Shown: one piece after another, positions 1 through 8,303 of the stretch
Numbering within the stretch: the stretch's first letter is position 1
How the letters are laid out: each line of letters begins with the position of its first letter
Assembly: GCF_000153285.1 (NCBI RefSeq)
Contig: NZ_CH724168.1
Span: 2,457,455 to 2,521,454 of the forward strand
Source of the DNA: Synechococcus sp. WH 7805
GTDB lineage: Bacteria > Cyanobacteriota > Cyanobacteriia > PCC-6307 > Cyanobiaceae
Direction of reading: 5' to 3'
Length of the DNA stretch: 64,000 nucleotides
Translations under genes and position numbers: made by a program
Notes under the pieces: model-generated
Told to the model about the DNA's origin: nothing
The model's database searches: none
What the model saw: the letters and a program-made list of their open reading frames with translations, nothing else

Positions 1-70
1 GGTCGGGATGCTCCTCCTCGTGATGTTCGATCTGTTCTTTGATCTGGTCTTGTGGTGTCAAAGACGTCAT
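1..70 (-). CDS. ctaE: cytochrome c oxidase subunit III, 5' end only
   Basis: Only the first 23 codons lie in the window; they read MTSLTPQDQIKEQIEHHEEE and then HPD, an acidic, histidine-containing N-terminus like that of cyanobacterial CoxC/CtaE. The ATG overlaps the ctaD stop codon (ATGA), as expected for the third gene of a ctaC-ctaD-ctaE operon. The identification rests mostly on gene order, because no membrane segment of the protein is visible. Subunit III is a heme-free membrane subunit of the aa3-type terminal oxidase. Confidence 0.8.
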   Translation of the reverse strand, partial: MTSLTPQDQIKEQIEHHEEEHPD

Positions 71-1737
71 TGTCCATTCCTCCAGAGATCACTCCCACTC
101 ACGGAACGAAGGTCGATTTCATCCTCAGGAGTGCCGTAGGCGTAGGGATTGGCGACCAGCGGCGGCTCTCCTTTCCAGTTCTCCACCGGTGGCGGAGAGG
201 TGGTGAGCCATTCGGGTGTGAGGGCATTCCAGGGGTTGTCGCCAGCAATGGCACCCTGGCTGGCGCTGGCGATCACGTTCCAGAGAAAGGGGAGTGTGCT
301 GATGGCCATCAACAAGGCACCCACACTGCTGAATTGGTTGATCAGCTGGAACTGAGGGTCGTATTCCGCGACCCGGCGGGGCATGCCGTTCAGTCCGAGC
401 CAGTGTTGCGGAGCGAAGCAAAGGTTGAACCCAACAAATGTGATCAGGAAGTGAAACCGCCCGAGATGTTCATTCATCAGCCGCCCTGTCACCTTCGGGT
501 ACCAGTGGTAGATCGACGCGAAAATCACAAACACCGAGCCTCCGTAGACGATGTAGTGGAAATGAGCAACAACAAAGTAGGTGTCATGGACATGCACATC
601 GAAAGGCACTTGGGCCAGTGCCACGCCGGTGATGCCGCCGAGGACGAAATTGACGATGAAGCCGCAGGAAAACAGCACGGCGCTGTTGAGGCTGATCTTT
701 CCTCCCCAGAGGGTGGCAAGCCAATTGAAGAATTTAATTCCTGTGGGAACGGCGATGAAGGCCGTGGCAATCGTGAAAAACAGACGCATCCAGGGAGGTG
801 TTCCGCTGGTGAACATGTGGTGGGCCCAAACTACTAAACCCAACCCCACAATTGCCATGATCGAATACACCATGGTGGTGTAGCCGAACAGGGGTTTTCG
901 GCAATGGATTGGGAGAATTTCACTCACCAGGCCAAAGGCTGGAAGCACCATGATGTAGACCGCTGGATGGGAATAAAACCAGAACAAGTGTTGATACACC
1001 ACAACATTGCCGCCCAATCCTGGATTAAAAAATCCGGTGTGAGCCACGATGTCGAAACTGAGCATGATCAACGTTCCAGCCAGCACAGGTGTGGACAGCA
1101 CGACCAAAATGCTGGTCCCAAGCATGGCCCAGCAATACATCGGTAATTGCATCAATTTCAATCCTGGCCGGCGTAGCTTCAGAATCGTGGCAATGAAATT
1201 GATGCCTCCAAAAATGGAACTCCCTCCGAGTAACAACACACTCAGGATCCAGATGATCTGGCCACTCGCTGGTGTCGTGAGGCTGAGTGGTGGGTAAGCC
1301 GTCCACCCGGACTGAGCCGCCCCTGTGATGAAGTAACTGCTGATCAGGAGCAGGCCTGCTGGAGGGATCAGCCAGAAAGCCACAGCATTGAGTCTGGGGA
1401 ACGCCATATCACGTGCGCCCACATAGAAGGGAATCAGATAGTTTCCGAAAGCACCATTCACCACCGGCACGATCCAAAGAAAGATCATCACCGTGCCATG
1501 CAAAGTGAGCACTTGGTTATACACATCCCGGGGCATGAAATCCGAGATGGGGCTGACCAGTTCTGTACGGATCGCACCTGCCAAAGCTCCACCGATTAAA
1601 TAGAAGGCAAATCCGCAGACCATGTACTGCAGTCCGATGACCTTGTGGTCAACACTGAAGCTCAGGTATCGCAACCAGCCCGTTGGTTGCAGGGACTGTG
1701 GAGTCGGTGGTGATTGTTGGGGAACAGTGAGTGTCAT
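67..1737 (-). CDS. ctaD: cytochrome c oxidase subunit I
   Basis: This 556-residue polytopic membrane protein carries heme a, heme a3 and CuB and reduces O2 to water at the end of respiratory electron flow. The HPAVYIMVLP block around residue 255 contains the CuB histidine and the cross-linked tyrosine region, HHMFTSG follows, and VAHFHYIVYGG holds the heme-ligand histidines. Length is normal for the A-type family. The start overlaps the 3' end of ctaC by 4 bp and the stop overlaps ctaE, so the three genes are probably translationally coupled. Confidence 0.97.
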   Translation of the reverse strand: MTLTVPQQSPPTPQSLQPTGWLRYLSFSVDHKVIGLQYMVCGFAFYLIGGALAGAIRTELVSPISDFMPRDVYNQVLTLHGTVMIFLWIVPVVNGAFGNYLIPFYVGARDMAFPRLNAVAFWLIPPAGLLLISSYFITGAAQSGWTAYPPLSLTTPASGQIIWILSVLLLGGSSIFGGINFIATILKLRRPGLKLMQLPMYCWAMLGTSILVVLSTPVLAGTLIMLSFDIVAHTGFFNPGLGGNVVVYQHLFWFYSHPAVYIMVLPAFGLVSEILPIHCRKPLFGYTTMVYSIMAIVGLGLVVWAHHMFTSGTPPWMRLFFTIATAFIAVPTGIKFFNWLATLWGGKISLNSAVLFSCGFIVNFVLGGITGVALAQVPFDVHVHDTYFVVAHFHYIVYGGSVFVIFASIYHWYPKVTGRLMNEHLGRFHFLITFVGFNLCFAPQHWLGLNGMPRRVAEYDPQFQLINQFSSVGALLMAISTLPFLWNVIASASQGAIAGDNPWNALTPEWLTTSPPPVENWKGEPPLVANPYAYGTPEDEIDLRSVSGSDLWRNGQ

Positions 1738-2558
1738 GCCTCTTGCACTGGGGGTTTACGGTTCGCCTGAAGCCAGGTGTTGAAATCGTCAGGGCTTTCG
1801 ACCACAACGGTTGAGCGCATGCCTCCGTGGTACGGACCACAGAGCTCGGCGCAGACGATGGGGTAGCGCCCCGGTCGAGTTGGAGTGAAATCCAGCAGCG
1901 TCGGTTGTCCTGGGATCACATCCTGTTTGAGACGAAATTCGGGTACCCAGAACGCATGAATGACATCTTTTGCTTCCATGCGAAGAGTTACCGGGCGACC
2001 TGCTTGCACATGCAATTCTCCGGACATGATGTCGCCATCTGGGTAATGGAATAGAAATGCAAATTGCATCGCTGTGACTTCAACTGGCAATGGTTGCAAC
2101 GCTGATGCAGCAGGCGTTGTAGAGATTTCTGATGATCCGATGCCTCCCCAGATGCGTTGTTCGGTTTGCATCGATGTCCCATGGTCACCATGACTCAAAG
2201 GCGCCATTCCACCCATTCGTTCATAGATGTCGTAACTAAAAAGACCAACGAAGAGCACCACGATTGCTGGAACGGCAGTCCAGAACACTTCCAATGGGAG
2301 ATTCCCTTCGAGGGCCAAGCCATCTCCAAGTTGGCCAGGACGACGGCGAAAACGCACAAGGCTGAAGATGATCAGACCGACAATGCCGAGAAACAGGATT
2401 GTTCCGATGCTGAAAAGAACACGGAATAGCTCGTCATAGATGGGTGCATTGGTACTGGCGTCAACGGGCAGAAGATTGATGTTCTGGCCGATCCATAGTC
2501 CCCCTAGGACAAGGAGCATCCCCAGTACCAGAGTGACGATCGCAGAGGGGATCTGCAC
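1734..2558 (-). CDS. ctaC: cytochrome c oxidase subunit II
   Basis: This 274-residue subunit accepts electrons from cytochrome c6 or plastocyanin through the binuclear CuA centre. A first hydrophobic segment (residues 5-25) is followed by a second (about 43-66) and then a periplasmic/lumenal cupredoxin domain. The CuA motif CAELCGPYHGGM lies at about residues 236-247, with an upstream HAFWVPEF block. It is the first gene of ctaC-ctaD-ctaE. The 225 bp between it and the divergent ctaA should hold both promoters. Confidence 0.96.
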   Translation of the reverse strand: MQIPSAIVTLVLGMLLVLGGLWIGQNINLLPVDASTNAPIYDELFRVLFSIGTILFLGIVGLIIFSLVRFRRRPGQLGDGLALEGNLPLEVFWTAVPAIVVLFVGLFSYDIYERMGGMAPLSHGDHGTSMQTEQRIWGGIGSSEISTTPAASALQPLPVEVTAMQFAFLFHYPDGDIMSGELHVQAGRPVTLRMEAKDVIHAFWVPEFRLKQDVIPGQPTLLDFTPTRPGRYPIVCAELCGPYHGGMRSTVVVESPDDFNTWLQANRKPPVQEA

Positions 2559-2783
2559 TATGACCTCAACACAGTCAACTTCAGACTATGGAGCTCTGCG
2601 CCATTCACCACGGGGTGATTGTTAAAAACGCCTGAAATTCCTTCGTTTTGACTTGCTTGATCCCTCTCCTGTCAGCGAAATCGCATTAATCAGAAGACTT
2701 GATGTTGTACTCCTGCAAAGAGCGTGTCGTTCTGATTCAAATCGCTACGTTTTGGATATCCCAGGTTTTCCGCGGAGCCGGCG

Positions 2784-3713
2784 TTGACTGCATCGTCCAT
2801 GGGTTCGATCCGACTCCGTCTCGCTCAGCTTGCAGCGCATTTGGTGGTGGCCCTCGTGGCCCTGGTCGTCATCGGTGGTGCCACCCGTGTGATGGAGGCC
2901 GGTTTGGCCTGTCCTGACTGGCCTCTCTGCTACGGGACGTTTCTTCCAGGTCGGCAGATGAATCTGCAGGTTTTTCTGGAATGGTTTCACCGGCTCGATG
3001 CGTTTGTGGTGGGCGTCGCTCTGCTTGTGCAGCTCGCTGTTGTTGGGTGGCATCGACGCAATCTGCCGGCCTGGCTTCTTCCCTTCAGCGGTCTCCTCGT
3101 GCTGATGGTTGCTCTGCAGGGAGGCCTGGGGGCTCTCACCGTGCTTCAGCTCTTGCCGTCGGCCGTCGTGACGGCCCATCTGGCACTCGCGTTGACCCTT
3201 GTGATCTCTGTGAGCGGCCTAACCCAAGTTTTATTGAACGACTCCGAAGCTGCTTCTGCCCCGCGTTGGTGGCCCTGGCTCGGGGGGATGAGCGTGTTTG
3301 CTGTCACCGCTCAGAGTCTTCTCGGGGGGCGGATGGCAACGTCCTGGGCAGCGCAGCGCTGTCTTGAGGCTGGTCAGTCCTGCCAATGGCTGCACTGGCA
3401 TCGATCCTTTGCAACTCCTGTGGCAACGACCGTCGCTCTGTTTGTTGTCGTGGCCCTGCTCGCCGGTGGCTGGGCCCGGCAGCAGTGGCCGCTGTTGCTC
3501 ATGGCGCTTTCTCTGGTGGCAGCCCAGGTCGCTCTCGGGGTGTCGACGTTGCGCATGGGCTTGGCCCAGCCGGCATTGACTGTGGGACATCAGCTCGTGG
3601 CCTGTCTTTTGGTGGCCGTGCTTTCCGCCCTCACCTGCCGTCGTCCTCCGGCGTCATCGGCACACCGTCCTGTCGTTCTCGACTCATCAATTCTGGAGAC
3701 TTGTCATGGCTAG
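2784..3713 (+). CDS. ctaA: heme A synthase (CtaA/Cox15)
   Basis: The protein converts heme O to heme A for the oxidase encoded divergently next door. It is a 309-residue membrane protein with about eight hydrophobic segments and the family's conserved histidines in [23 protein letters not shown] and GHQLVA. A TTG start at 2784 has GGAG six bases upstream; an ATG five codons later (2799) is the alternative and lacks such a site. The 3' end overlaps ctaB by 8 bp, so heme O and heme A synthases are coupled. Confidence 0.92.
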   Translation: MTASSMGSIRLRLAQLAAHLVVALVALVVIGGATRVMEAGLACPDWPLCYGTFLPGRQMNLQVFLEWFHRLDAFVVGVALLVQLAVVGWHRRNLPAWLLPFSGLLVLMVALQGGLGALTVLQLLPSAVVTAHLALALTLVISVSGLTQVLLNDSEAASAPRWWPWLGGMSVFAVTAQSLLGGRMATSWAAQRCLEAGQSCQWLHWHRSFATPVATTVALFVVVALLAGGWARQQWPLLLMALSLVAAQVALGVSTLRMGLAQPALTVGHQLVACLLVAVLSALTCRRPPASSAHRPVVLDSSILETCHG

Positions 3714-4707
3714 TTCATCCGCCACAGCAGTCCCGCTCACTCGGGAGCAGGTTGTTCCCTCGAGAAAACGTATCAAGCTTCCTCCCTGGTTGGAGGTGGC
3801 CAAGCCACGCCTGATTCCTCTTCTGCTGGCCACCACCCTTGGGGGAATGGCGCTCACGGAAGGTTGGCCGCTGTCGTCGCCTCGGCTTGTCTGCACCCTG
3901 GGTGGAGGTGCCCTCGCTGCTGCAGCTGCCGGTGTTCTCAACTGTCTTTGGGAGCAAGAGCTCGACGGCCGAATGCAGCGCACCAGTGGACGAGCCCTGC
4001 CATCGGGTCGCCTGTCTCCCTCAGCGGCATTCGCAGGCGCGGTCTCCTGCGCACTAGCCGCTGCAACCCTGCTGGTGAGCGGTGTGAACTGCCTTGCTGC
4101 GGGACTTTCGCTACTGGGGCTATGCAGCTATGTGCTGCTCTACACGGCTCTCCTCAAGCCTCGGACACCTCAAAACATTGTGATCGGAGGGGTGGCTGGG
4201 GCGATTCCACCGTTGGTCGGAGCCGCTGCAGCTACCGGACATGTCGGCCTCGGTGGTTGGTGGTTGTTCGCCTTGGTGATGGTGTGGACTCCTGCCCATT
4301 TCTGGGCTCTCGCCTTATTGCTGCGCGATGACTACCGCGCCGTAGGCATCCCCATGTTGCCGGTGGTGAAAGGGCCGCTTGTGACGGCGCGGGCAATTCG
4401 TCGTTATGGGTGGGCAACGGTGATCATCAGCTTTTTGGGAGTTTGGGCTCTCCCTGAAGGGGGCTTGTTGTACGGCCTGCTTCTGCTTCCTTTCAATGGA
4501 AGGCTGTTGCAAATGGTTGAACGGCTCGCTGATGAGCCCGACAGCACCGAGCGCGCCAAGGGCCTGTTCCGCTGGTCGATTCTCTATCTCTTCGGGATCT
4601 GTCTGCTCCTGATCTTCAGCCGTCAATCAGGTGCTGCATTATTTGACCTACAGCTAAGAAGCTGGATTGCCTCCTTCCCGAGCGGCTTCCCCGGCATTAG
4701 TGCCTAG
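3706..4707 (+). CDS. ctaB: protoheme IX farnesyltransferase (heme O synthase)
   Basis: This UbiA-superfamily membrane prenyltransferase farnesylates heme B to heme O, the substrate of CtaA. The first Asp-rich motif appears as [15 protein letters not shown] (about residues 81-95) with the typical [11 protein letters not shown] that follows. About eight to nine hydrophobic segments fill the 333 residues, normal for CtaB/CyoE. It overlaps the end of ctaA and lies only 29 bp upstream of an ABC transporter gene, so read-through is possible. Confidence 0.95.
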   Translation: MASSSATAVPLTREQVVPSRKRIKLPPWLEVAKPRLIPLLLATTLGGMALTEGWPLSSPRLVCTLGGGALAAAAAGVLNCLWEQELDGRMQRTSGRALPSGRLSPSAAFAGAVSCALAAATLLVSGVNCLAAGLSLLGLCSYVLLYTALLKPRTPQNIVIGGVAGAIPPLVGAAAATGHVGLGGWWLFALVMVWTPAHFWALALLLRDDYRAVGIPMLPVVKGPLVTARAIRRYGWATVIISFLGVWALPEGGLLYGLLLLPFNGRLLQMVERLADEPDSTERAKGLFRWSILYLFGICLLLIFSRQSGAALFDLQLRSWIASFPSGFPGISA

Positions 4708-4736
4708 ATTTTGCCCCACGTGTTTCCTAGGACGGG

Positions 4737-5750
4737 ATGTCACTGATTGAGCTGGATCATCTGGTGAAGTCCTACGGGATGGTTCCGGCTCTGACGGATC
4801 TCACTCTCGCTGTTCCTGAAGGCTGCCTCTACGGATTTCTCGGTCCCAATGGGGCTGGTAAAACCACGACATTGCGCATCCTCGCCACGCTGCTGTCACC
4901 CGATCACGGTCGGGTGATTGTGGCCGGAGTCGATGCGTTGCAGAACCCCCGTCAAGTACGACAGATCCTTGGGTACGTGGCCCAAGAGGTGGCGATCGAC
5001 AAAATCCTCACAGGTCGTGAACTTCTGGCTTTGCAGGGCGATCTTTATCACCTGCCCAGAATGGACAGGAATCAGCGCATCGATGATCTGATTCAGCGTC
5101 TTTCGATGGGGGATTGGATTGACCGGCGCTGCGGAACCTATTCCGGTGGAATGCGGCGCCGGTTGGATCTTGCTGCTGGTTTATTGCATTCTCCACGCCT
5201 TTTGGTGCTTGATGAGCCCACCGTTGGCCTTGATCTCGAGAGTCGCGCCGTGATCTGGGATGTGCTTCAGGACCTCAGGGACCAAGGCACAACCATCCTG
5301 CTCAGCAGTCATTACCTCGAGGAGGTTGAGGCCCTGGCCGAACGCATGGCGATCATCGACGCTGGTCGGGTGATTGCTGAGGGGTCCCCCGAAGAGCTGA
5401 AATGTGCCCTTGGAGGCGATCGCGTCACGCTGCGTGTGCGTGAATTCAGTAATCAAACCGAGGCGGAAAAGGTCCGTGAGCTTCTGGATGCCGTTGAAGG
5501 CGTGCGCAGGATCGTGATCAACAGGGCTCAAGGACATTCCTTGAACCTTGTTGTGGATGGAGACCATGTCCTCCCCCGCCTCAAGCAGCGCCTGGGTGAA
5601 AGCGATCTTCCCGTGTTCTCCCTGGCCCAGAGTCGACCAAGCCTGGATGATGTCTACCTGCAGGCGACGGGCCGCACCCTGATGGATGCCGAACTTGCGG
5701 TGGTCGGTCAGCGTGATCCCAAGCAGGAGCGTCGACAGTCGATGCGTTGA
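4737..5750 (+). CDS. ABC transporter ATP-binding protein, DrrA/CcmA type
   Basis: This is the nucleotide-binding subunit of an ABC-2 type exporter. It has Walker A GPNGAGKTTT (about residues 36-45), signature YSGGMRRR, Walker B LLVLDEPT and a switch histidine in LLSSHYLEE. After the roughly 230-residue ATPase domain comes a C-terminal extension of the DrrA kind (to residue 337), where the family pairs with one separate permease. The permease gene follows at 5789. The substrate cannot be read from sequence; relatives export drugs, lipids or polysaccharides. Confidence 0.9.
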   Translation: MSLIELDHLVKSYGMVPALTDLTLAVPEGCLYGFLGPNGAGKTTTLRILATLLSPDHGRVIVAGVDALQNPRQVRQILGYVAQEVAIDKILTGRELLALQGDLYHLPRMDRNQRIDDLIQRLSMGDWIDRRCGTYSGGMRRRLDLAAGLLHSPRLLVLDEPTVGLDLESRAVIWDVLQDLRDQGTTILLSSHYLEEVEALAERMAIIDAGRVIAEGSPEELKCALGGDRVTLRVREFSNQTEAEKVRELLDAVEGVRRIVINRAQGHSLNLVVDGDHVLPRLKQRLGESDLPVFSLAQSRPSLDDVYLQATGRTLMDAELAVVGQRDPKQERRQSMR

Positions 5751-5788
5751 AGCTTCAACACGGTTGCTTTTTTTCGTTGTTCTGATTC

Positions 5789-6646
5789 ATGACCAACCCT
5801 GCTTTCGATCTCTCCACCCCACGGCAGTACCAACGCTCCGCCATGTCTGAGCTTGCCCAGGAGACAGGCGCTCTCACCCGCAGGCTGTTCGTCCAACTTC
5901 AGCGGCGACCGTCCACCCTGGTGGCGGGGATCCTTCAGCCTTTGATCTGGCTGGTTCTGTTCGGCGCTTTGTTTTCCAGAGCTCCGGAAGGCCTTCTGCC
6001 CGGCGGTGTGAGTTACGGGCGGTTCCTGGGTGCTGGGGTGATTGTGTTCACAGCGTTCAGCGGAGCTCTCAATGCCGGCTTACCGGTGATGTTTGATCGG
6101 GAATTCGGTTTCCTCAATCGCCTGCTTGTGGCTCCATTGCGCAGTCGTAGTTCGATTGTGCTCGCCTCTGTGATCTACATCACCACCTTGAGCCTTGTGC
6201 AGAGTCTGGCAATCATGATCACGGCCTCACTTCTCGGATACGGCTGGCCAGGAGCGGCAGGTCTTGTTCTCGTGATGGTCACGCTTCTGCTGCTGGTGTT
6301 TGCTGTGACCGCCTTGAGCCTGGGGCTCGCCTTCGCGCTTCCCGGTCATATCGAGCTGATCGCCGTGATCTTCGTAGCGAACTTGCCTCTCTTGTTCGCC
6401 AGTACCGCCTTGGCTCCCCTTAGTTACATGCCTCCCTGGTTGGGCTGGCTAGCAGCGCTGAATCCCCTTACCTTCGCGATAGAACCCATTCGTGCCGCCT
6501 ATGCCGGTCCGTTGGATCTTTCTTCCGTTCTTCTGGAAGCTCCCTACGGGGATGTGACCGGCACCACCTGTCTGCTTGTGCTTTCTCTGCTGACAGCCGG
6601 CCTGTTTCTTCTCATTCGCCCCCTGCTCAATCGCAAGCTCGCCTGA
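5789..6646 (+). CDS. ABC-2 type transporter permease
   Basis: The 285-residue protein has six hydrophobic segments between about residues 45 and 280, with the ABC-2 fold pattern of a cytoplasmic N-terminus and a reentrant-like stretch near the first extracellular loop. It contains NRLLVAPLRSRS, the cytoplasmic coupling region common in DrrB-like permeases. It forms an exporter with the ATPase just upstream (38 bp gap). The next gene starts 4 bp after its stop, so the three are probably cotranscribed. Confidence 0.88.
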   Translation: MTNPAFDLSTPRQYQRSAMSELAQETGALTRRLFVQLQRRPSTLVAGILQPLIWLVLFGALFSRAPEGLLPGGVSYGRFLGAGVIVFTAFSGALNAGLPVMFDREFGFLNRLLVAPLRSRSSIVLASVIYITTLSLVQSLAIMITASLLGYGWPGAAGLVLVMVTLLLLVFAVTALSLGLAFALPGHIELIAVIFVANLPLLFASTALAPLSYMPPWLGWLAALNPLTFAIEPIRAAYAGPLDLSSVLLEAPYGDVTGTTCLLVLSLLTAGLFLLIRPLLNRKLA

Positions 6647-6650
6647 TCCC

Positions 6651-7349
6651 GTGACTTTCTCTCCTTACCAGCATCAGGACCCTCGCCAGATCTCCTTGCA
6701 GCGTCAGATCGAGCAATCGCGGCAGGAGGGTGATATTCGGCGATTACAGCGTCTGGAACTTCAATGGGTTCACCGTTACGGAGTGGCCTCTTTGCCTGGT
6801 GCTGCTCAGACCATGATTCAGTCGGAGGTCCCTCAGGACAATCCAGAGCTACCTCCTATAGAGGTGTCTCAAGATGAGGTGGACCGCATCCTGGGTCTAG
6901 GACAGGCAGGCGCGGAGCTGAAGGAGCAGGAGCCGTTAGAGCTGAAGGAGCAGGAGCCGTTAGAGCTGAAGGAGCAGGAGCCGTTAGAGCTGAAGGAGCA
7001 GGAGCCGTTAGAGCTGAAGGAGCAGGAGCCGTTAGAGCTGAAGGAGCAGGAGCCGTTAGAGCTGAAGGAGCAGGAGCCGTTAGAGCTGAAGGAGCAGGAG
7101 CCGTTAGAGCTGAAGGAGCAGGAGCCGTTAGAGCTGAAGGAGCAGGAGCCGTTAGAGCTGAAGGAGCAGGAGCCGTTAGAGCTGAAGGAGCAGGAGCCGT
7201 TAGAGCTGAAGGAGCAGGAGCCGTTAGAGCTGAAGGAGCAGGAGCATTCAGTGCCTGCTTCTGTTGTTCCTGTTCCCATCGCTGGCCCTCACCGACTGCG
7301 CCGCTGGCTCAAGCCGCTCCCCCTCCCTGAATCCCACAAAGCATCCTGA
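6651..7349 (+). CDS. unknown protein with perfect octapeptide tandem repeats
   Basis: No family is recognised. The GTG-initiated 232-residue product has an N-terminal part (residues 1-88) rich in Gln/Arg and probably helical, including QISLQRQIEQSRQEGDIRRL. Then come 13 exact copies plus a partial copy of ELKEQEPL (residues 89-198), and a short basic, proline-rich tail (PHRLRRWLKPLPLP). There is no signal peptide or membrane segment. The repeat is Glu/Lys-rich and would form an extended or coiled charged rod. It sits 4 bp after the ABC permease and overlaps nanE by 1 bp (TGATG), arguing for a real, translated gene. Confidence 0.8.
   Translation: MTFSPYQHQDPRQISLQRQIEQSRQEGDIRRLQRLELQWVHRYGVASLPGAAQTMIQSEVPQDNPELPPIEVSQDEVDRILGLGQAGAELKEQEPLELKEQEPLELKEQEPLELKEQEPLELKEQEPLELKEQEPLELKEQEPLELKEQEPLELKEQEPLELKEQEPLELKEQEPLELKEQEPLELKEQEPLELKEQEHSVPASVVPVPIAGPHRLRRWLKPLPLPESHKAS
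6915..7244 (+). repeat. in-frame 24-bp tandem repeat (13 full copies plus 18 bp)
   Basis: The unit GAGCTGAAGGAGCAGGAG followed by CCGTTA recurs with exactly 24-bp spacing from 6915; the last partial unit begins at 7227 and ends at 7244. All copies read identically at the DNA level, including synonymous positions, so the array expanded recently or is homogenised. Because 24 is divisible by three, copy-number change leaves the downstream reading frame intact. Confidence 0.97.
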
Positions 7350-8065
7350 TGACTTCGTCTGGCGGCGCTGGGTTCAATCGGCAGCAACTCAACCATGGAC
7401 TGATCGTGTCCGTTCAGGCGCCTGAGGGCTCACCGATGCGTCATCCCGATGTCATCGCCGCCATGGCCGAAGCCTCATTGCGAAACGGTGCCATCGGCGT
7501 CAGGTTGGAGAGTCCTGAGCACATCGGTGCAGTACGCGAACGTTGTCCGAACGCTCTGATTATTGGACTTTGGAAGCGTTCTTGGGCAGATAGCTCGGTT
7601 TACATCACGCCGCGCTGGCACGAAGTGAAAGCTGTCTGGGGGGCTGGTGCTGATGTGGTGGCGCTCGATGCAACTGATCGGTCTAGGCCCAATGGTGAGG
7701 ACTTAGAGAGCCTGGTGAAACGGGCCAAGGATGATCTCGGAGCGCCGTTGATGGCCGATGTCGACAGCGTGGAAAACGGCTTGAGAGCCGCGGCCTTGGG
7801 ATGCGACTGGATTGGCACCACCCTGTTTGGCTACACCGAACAGACCAAAGAGTCGAGACCGCCCGGCTTGCATCTTTTGAAGCCGTTACGCGCTCAGCTT
7901 TCAGCGGAAACAATGTTGATCTGTGAGGGAGGTATCGCGTCTCCGCAGACCGCTAGCGAAGCCATCGCCGAGGGGGCTGATGCAGTGGTTGTGGGCACCG
8001 CGATTACGGGTGTGGATCTTCAGGTGGCGTCTTATCACCGACACATCACCAGGCAAACTGATTGA
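7349..8065 (+). CDS. nanE: N-acetylmannosamine-6-phosphate 2-epimerase family protein
   Basis: This TIM-barrel enzyme is predicted to interconvert ManNAc-6-P and GlcNAc-6-P. Family blocks are visible: GAIGVRLESPEHI, the catalytic-lysine region IGLWKR, VVALDATDRSRP, MADVDSVENG, GCDWIGTTLFGYT, ICEGGI and a phosphate-binding GADAVVVGTAIT near the C-terminus. Length (238) fits NanE. The start overlaps the stop of the repeat protein. No other sialic-acid or ManNAc kinase gene is in the window, so the physiological substrate is uncertain. Confidence 0.87.
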   Translation: MTSSGGAGFNRQQLNHGLIVSVQAPEGSPMRHPDVIAAMAEASLRNGAIGVRLESPEHIGAVRERCPNALIIGLWKRSWADSSVYITPRWHEVKAVWGAGADVVALDATDRSRPNGEDLESLVKRAKDDLGAPLMADVDSVENGLRAAALGCDWIGTTLFGYTEQTKESRPPGLHLLKPLRAQLSAETMLICEGGIASPQTASEAIAEGADAVVVGTAITGVDLQVASYHRHITRQTD

Positions 8066-8083
8066 GTCCTGTGAGACTCGGTC

Positions 8084-8266
8084 GTGGCTCGCCTGGTTGT
8101 CCTTCCAGTTTTGATGACTGGATTTGTGTTCGGGCTGCCGATGGCAAGTCTGCCGATGGGAGAGCTTCAAGCTCTCAACCGGGAGTTGGGGCAGCTTTGC
8201 AGCAAGCCACCTCGAGAGGCGTTGGCGGTGTGCCGTATTCACGCCCGCCTGATTCGTGCGTTCTGA
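8084..8266 (+). CDS. small secreted or membrane-anchored protein, unknown
   Basis: A GTG-initiated 60-residue frame begins 18 bp after nanE. Residues 1-25 (MARLVVLPVLMTGFVFGLPM) look like a signal peptide or single membrane anchor. The remainder, ELQALNRELGQLCSKPPREA, is polar with two cysteines. No family is recognised. Support comes from position, strand and plausible composition; there is no motif evidence. Its 3' end overlaps the left arm of an inverted repeat. Confidence 0.5.
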   Translation: MARLVVLPVLMTGFVFGLPMASLPMGELQALNRELGQLCSKPPREALAVCRIHARLIRAF

Positions 8267-8296
8267 TCATCGGATCATGCGCATCAGACGGGCGTG
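8240..8296. repeat. long inverted repeat between convergent genes
   Basis: CACGCCCGCCTGAT (8240-8253) and ATCAGACGGGCGTG (8283-8296) form a 14-bp stem with one mismatch. The loop contains a second small hairpin, TGATC-ATCG-GATCA (8263-8276). It covers the 3' end of the small gene at 8084 and the space before the groEL2 stop. There is no T-run on either side, so it is not a classical intrinsic terminator, though it may stabilise 3' ends or separate the two convergent transcripts. Confidence 0.75.
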
Positions 8297-8303
8297 AGTG
8301 CAA

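Noticed and set aside
6915-7244. Possible CRISPR array or repeat-spacer structure
   Set aside because: The 24-bp units abut directly with no spacers and read through one continuous coding frame, so this is a coding tandem repeat.
6869-7279. Minus-strand frame of 136 codons with SSNGSCSF repeats
   Set aside because: It is the shadow of the plus-strand tandem repeat; the plus-strand frame has the matching overlaps with its neighbours and a biased N-terminal sequence.
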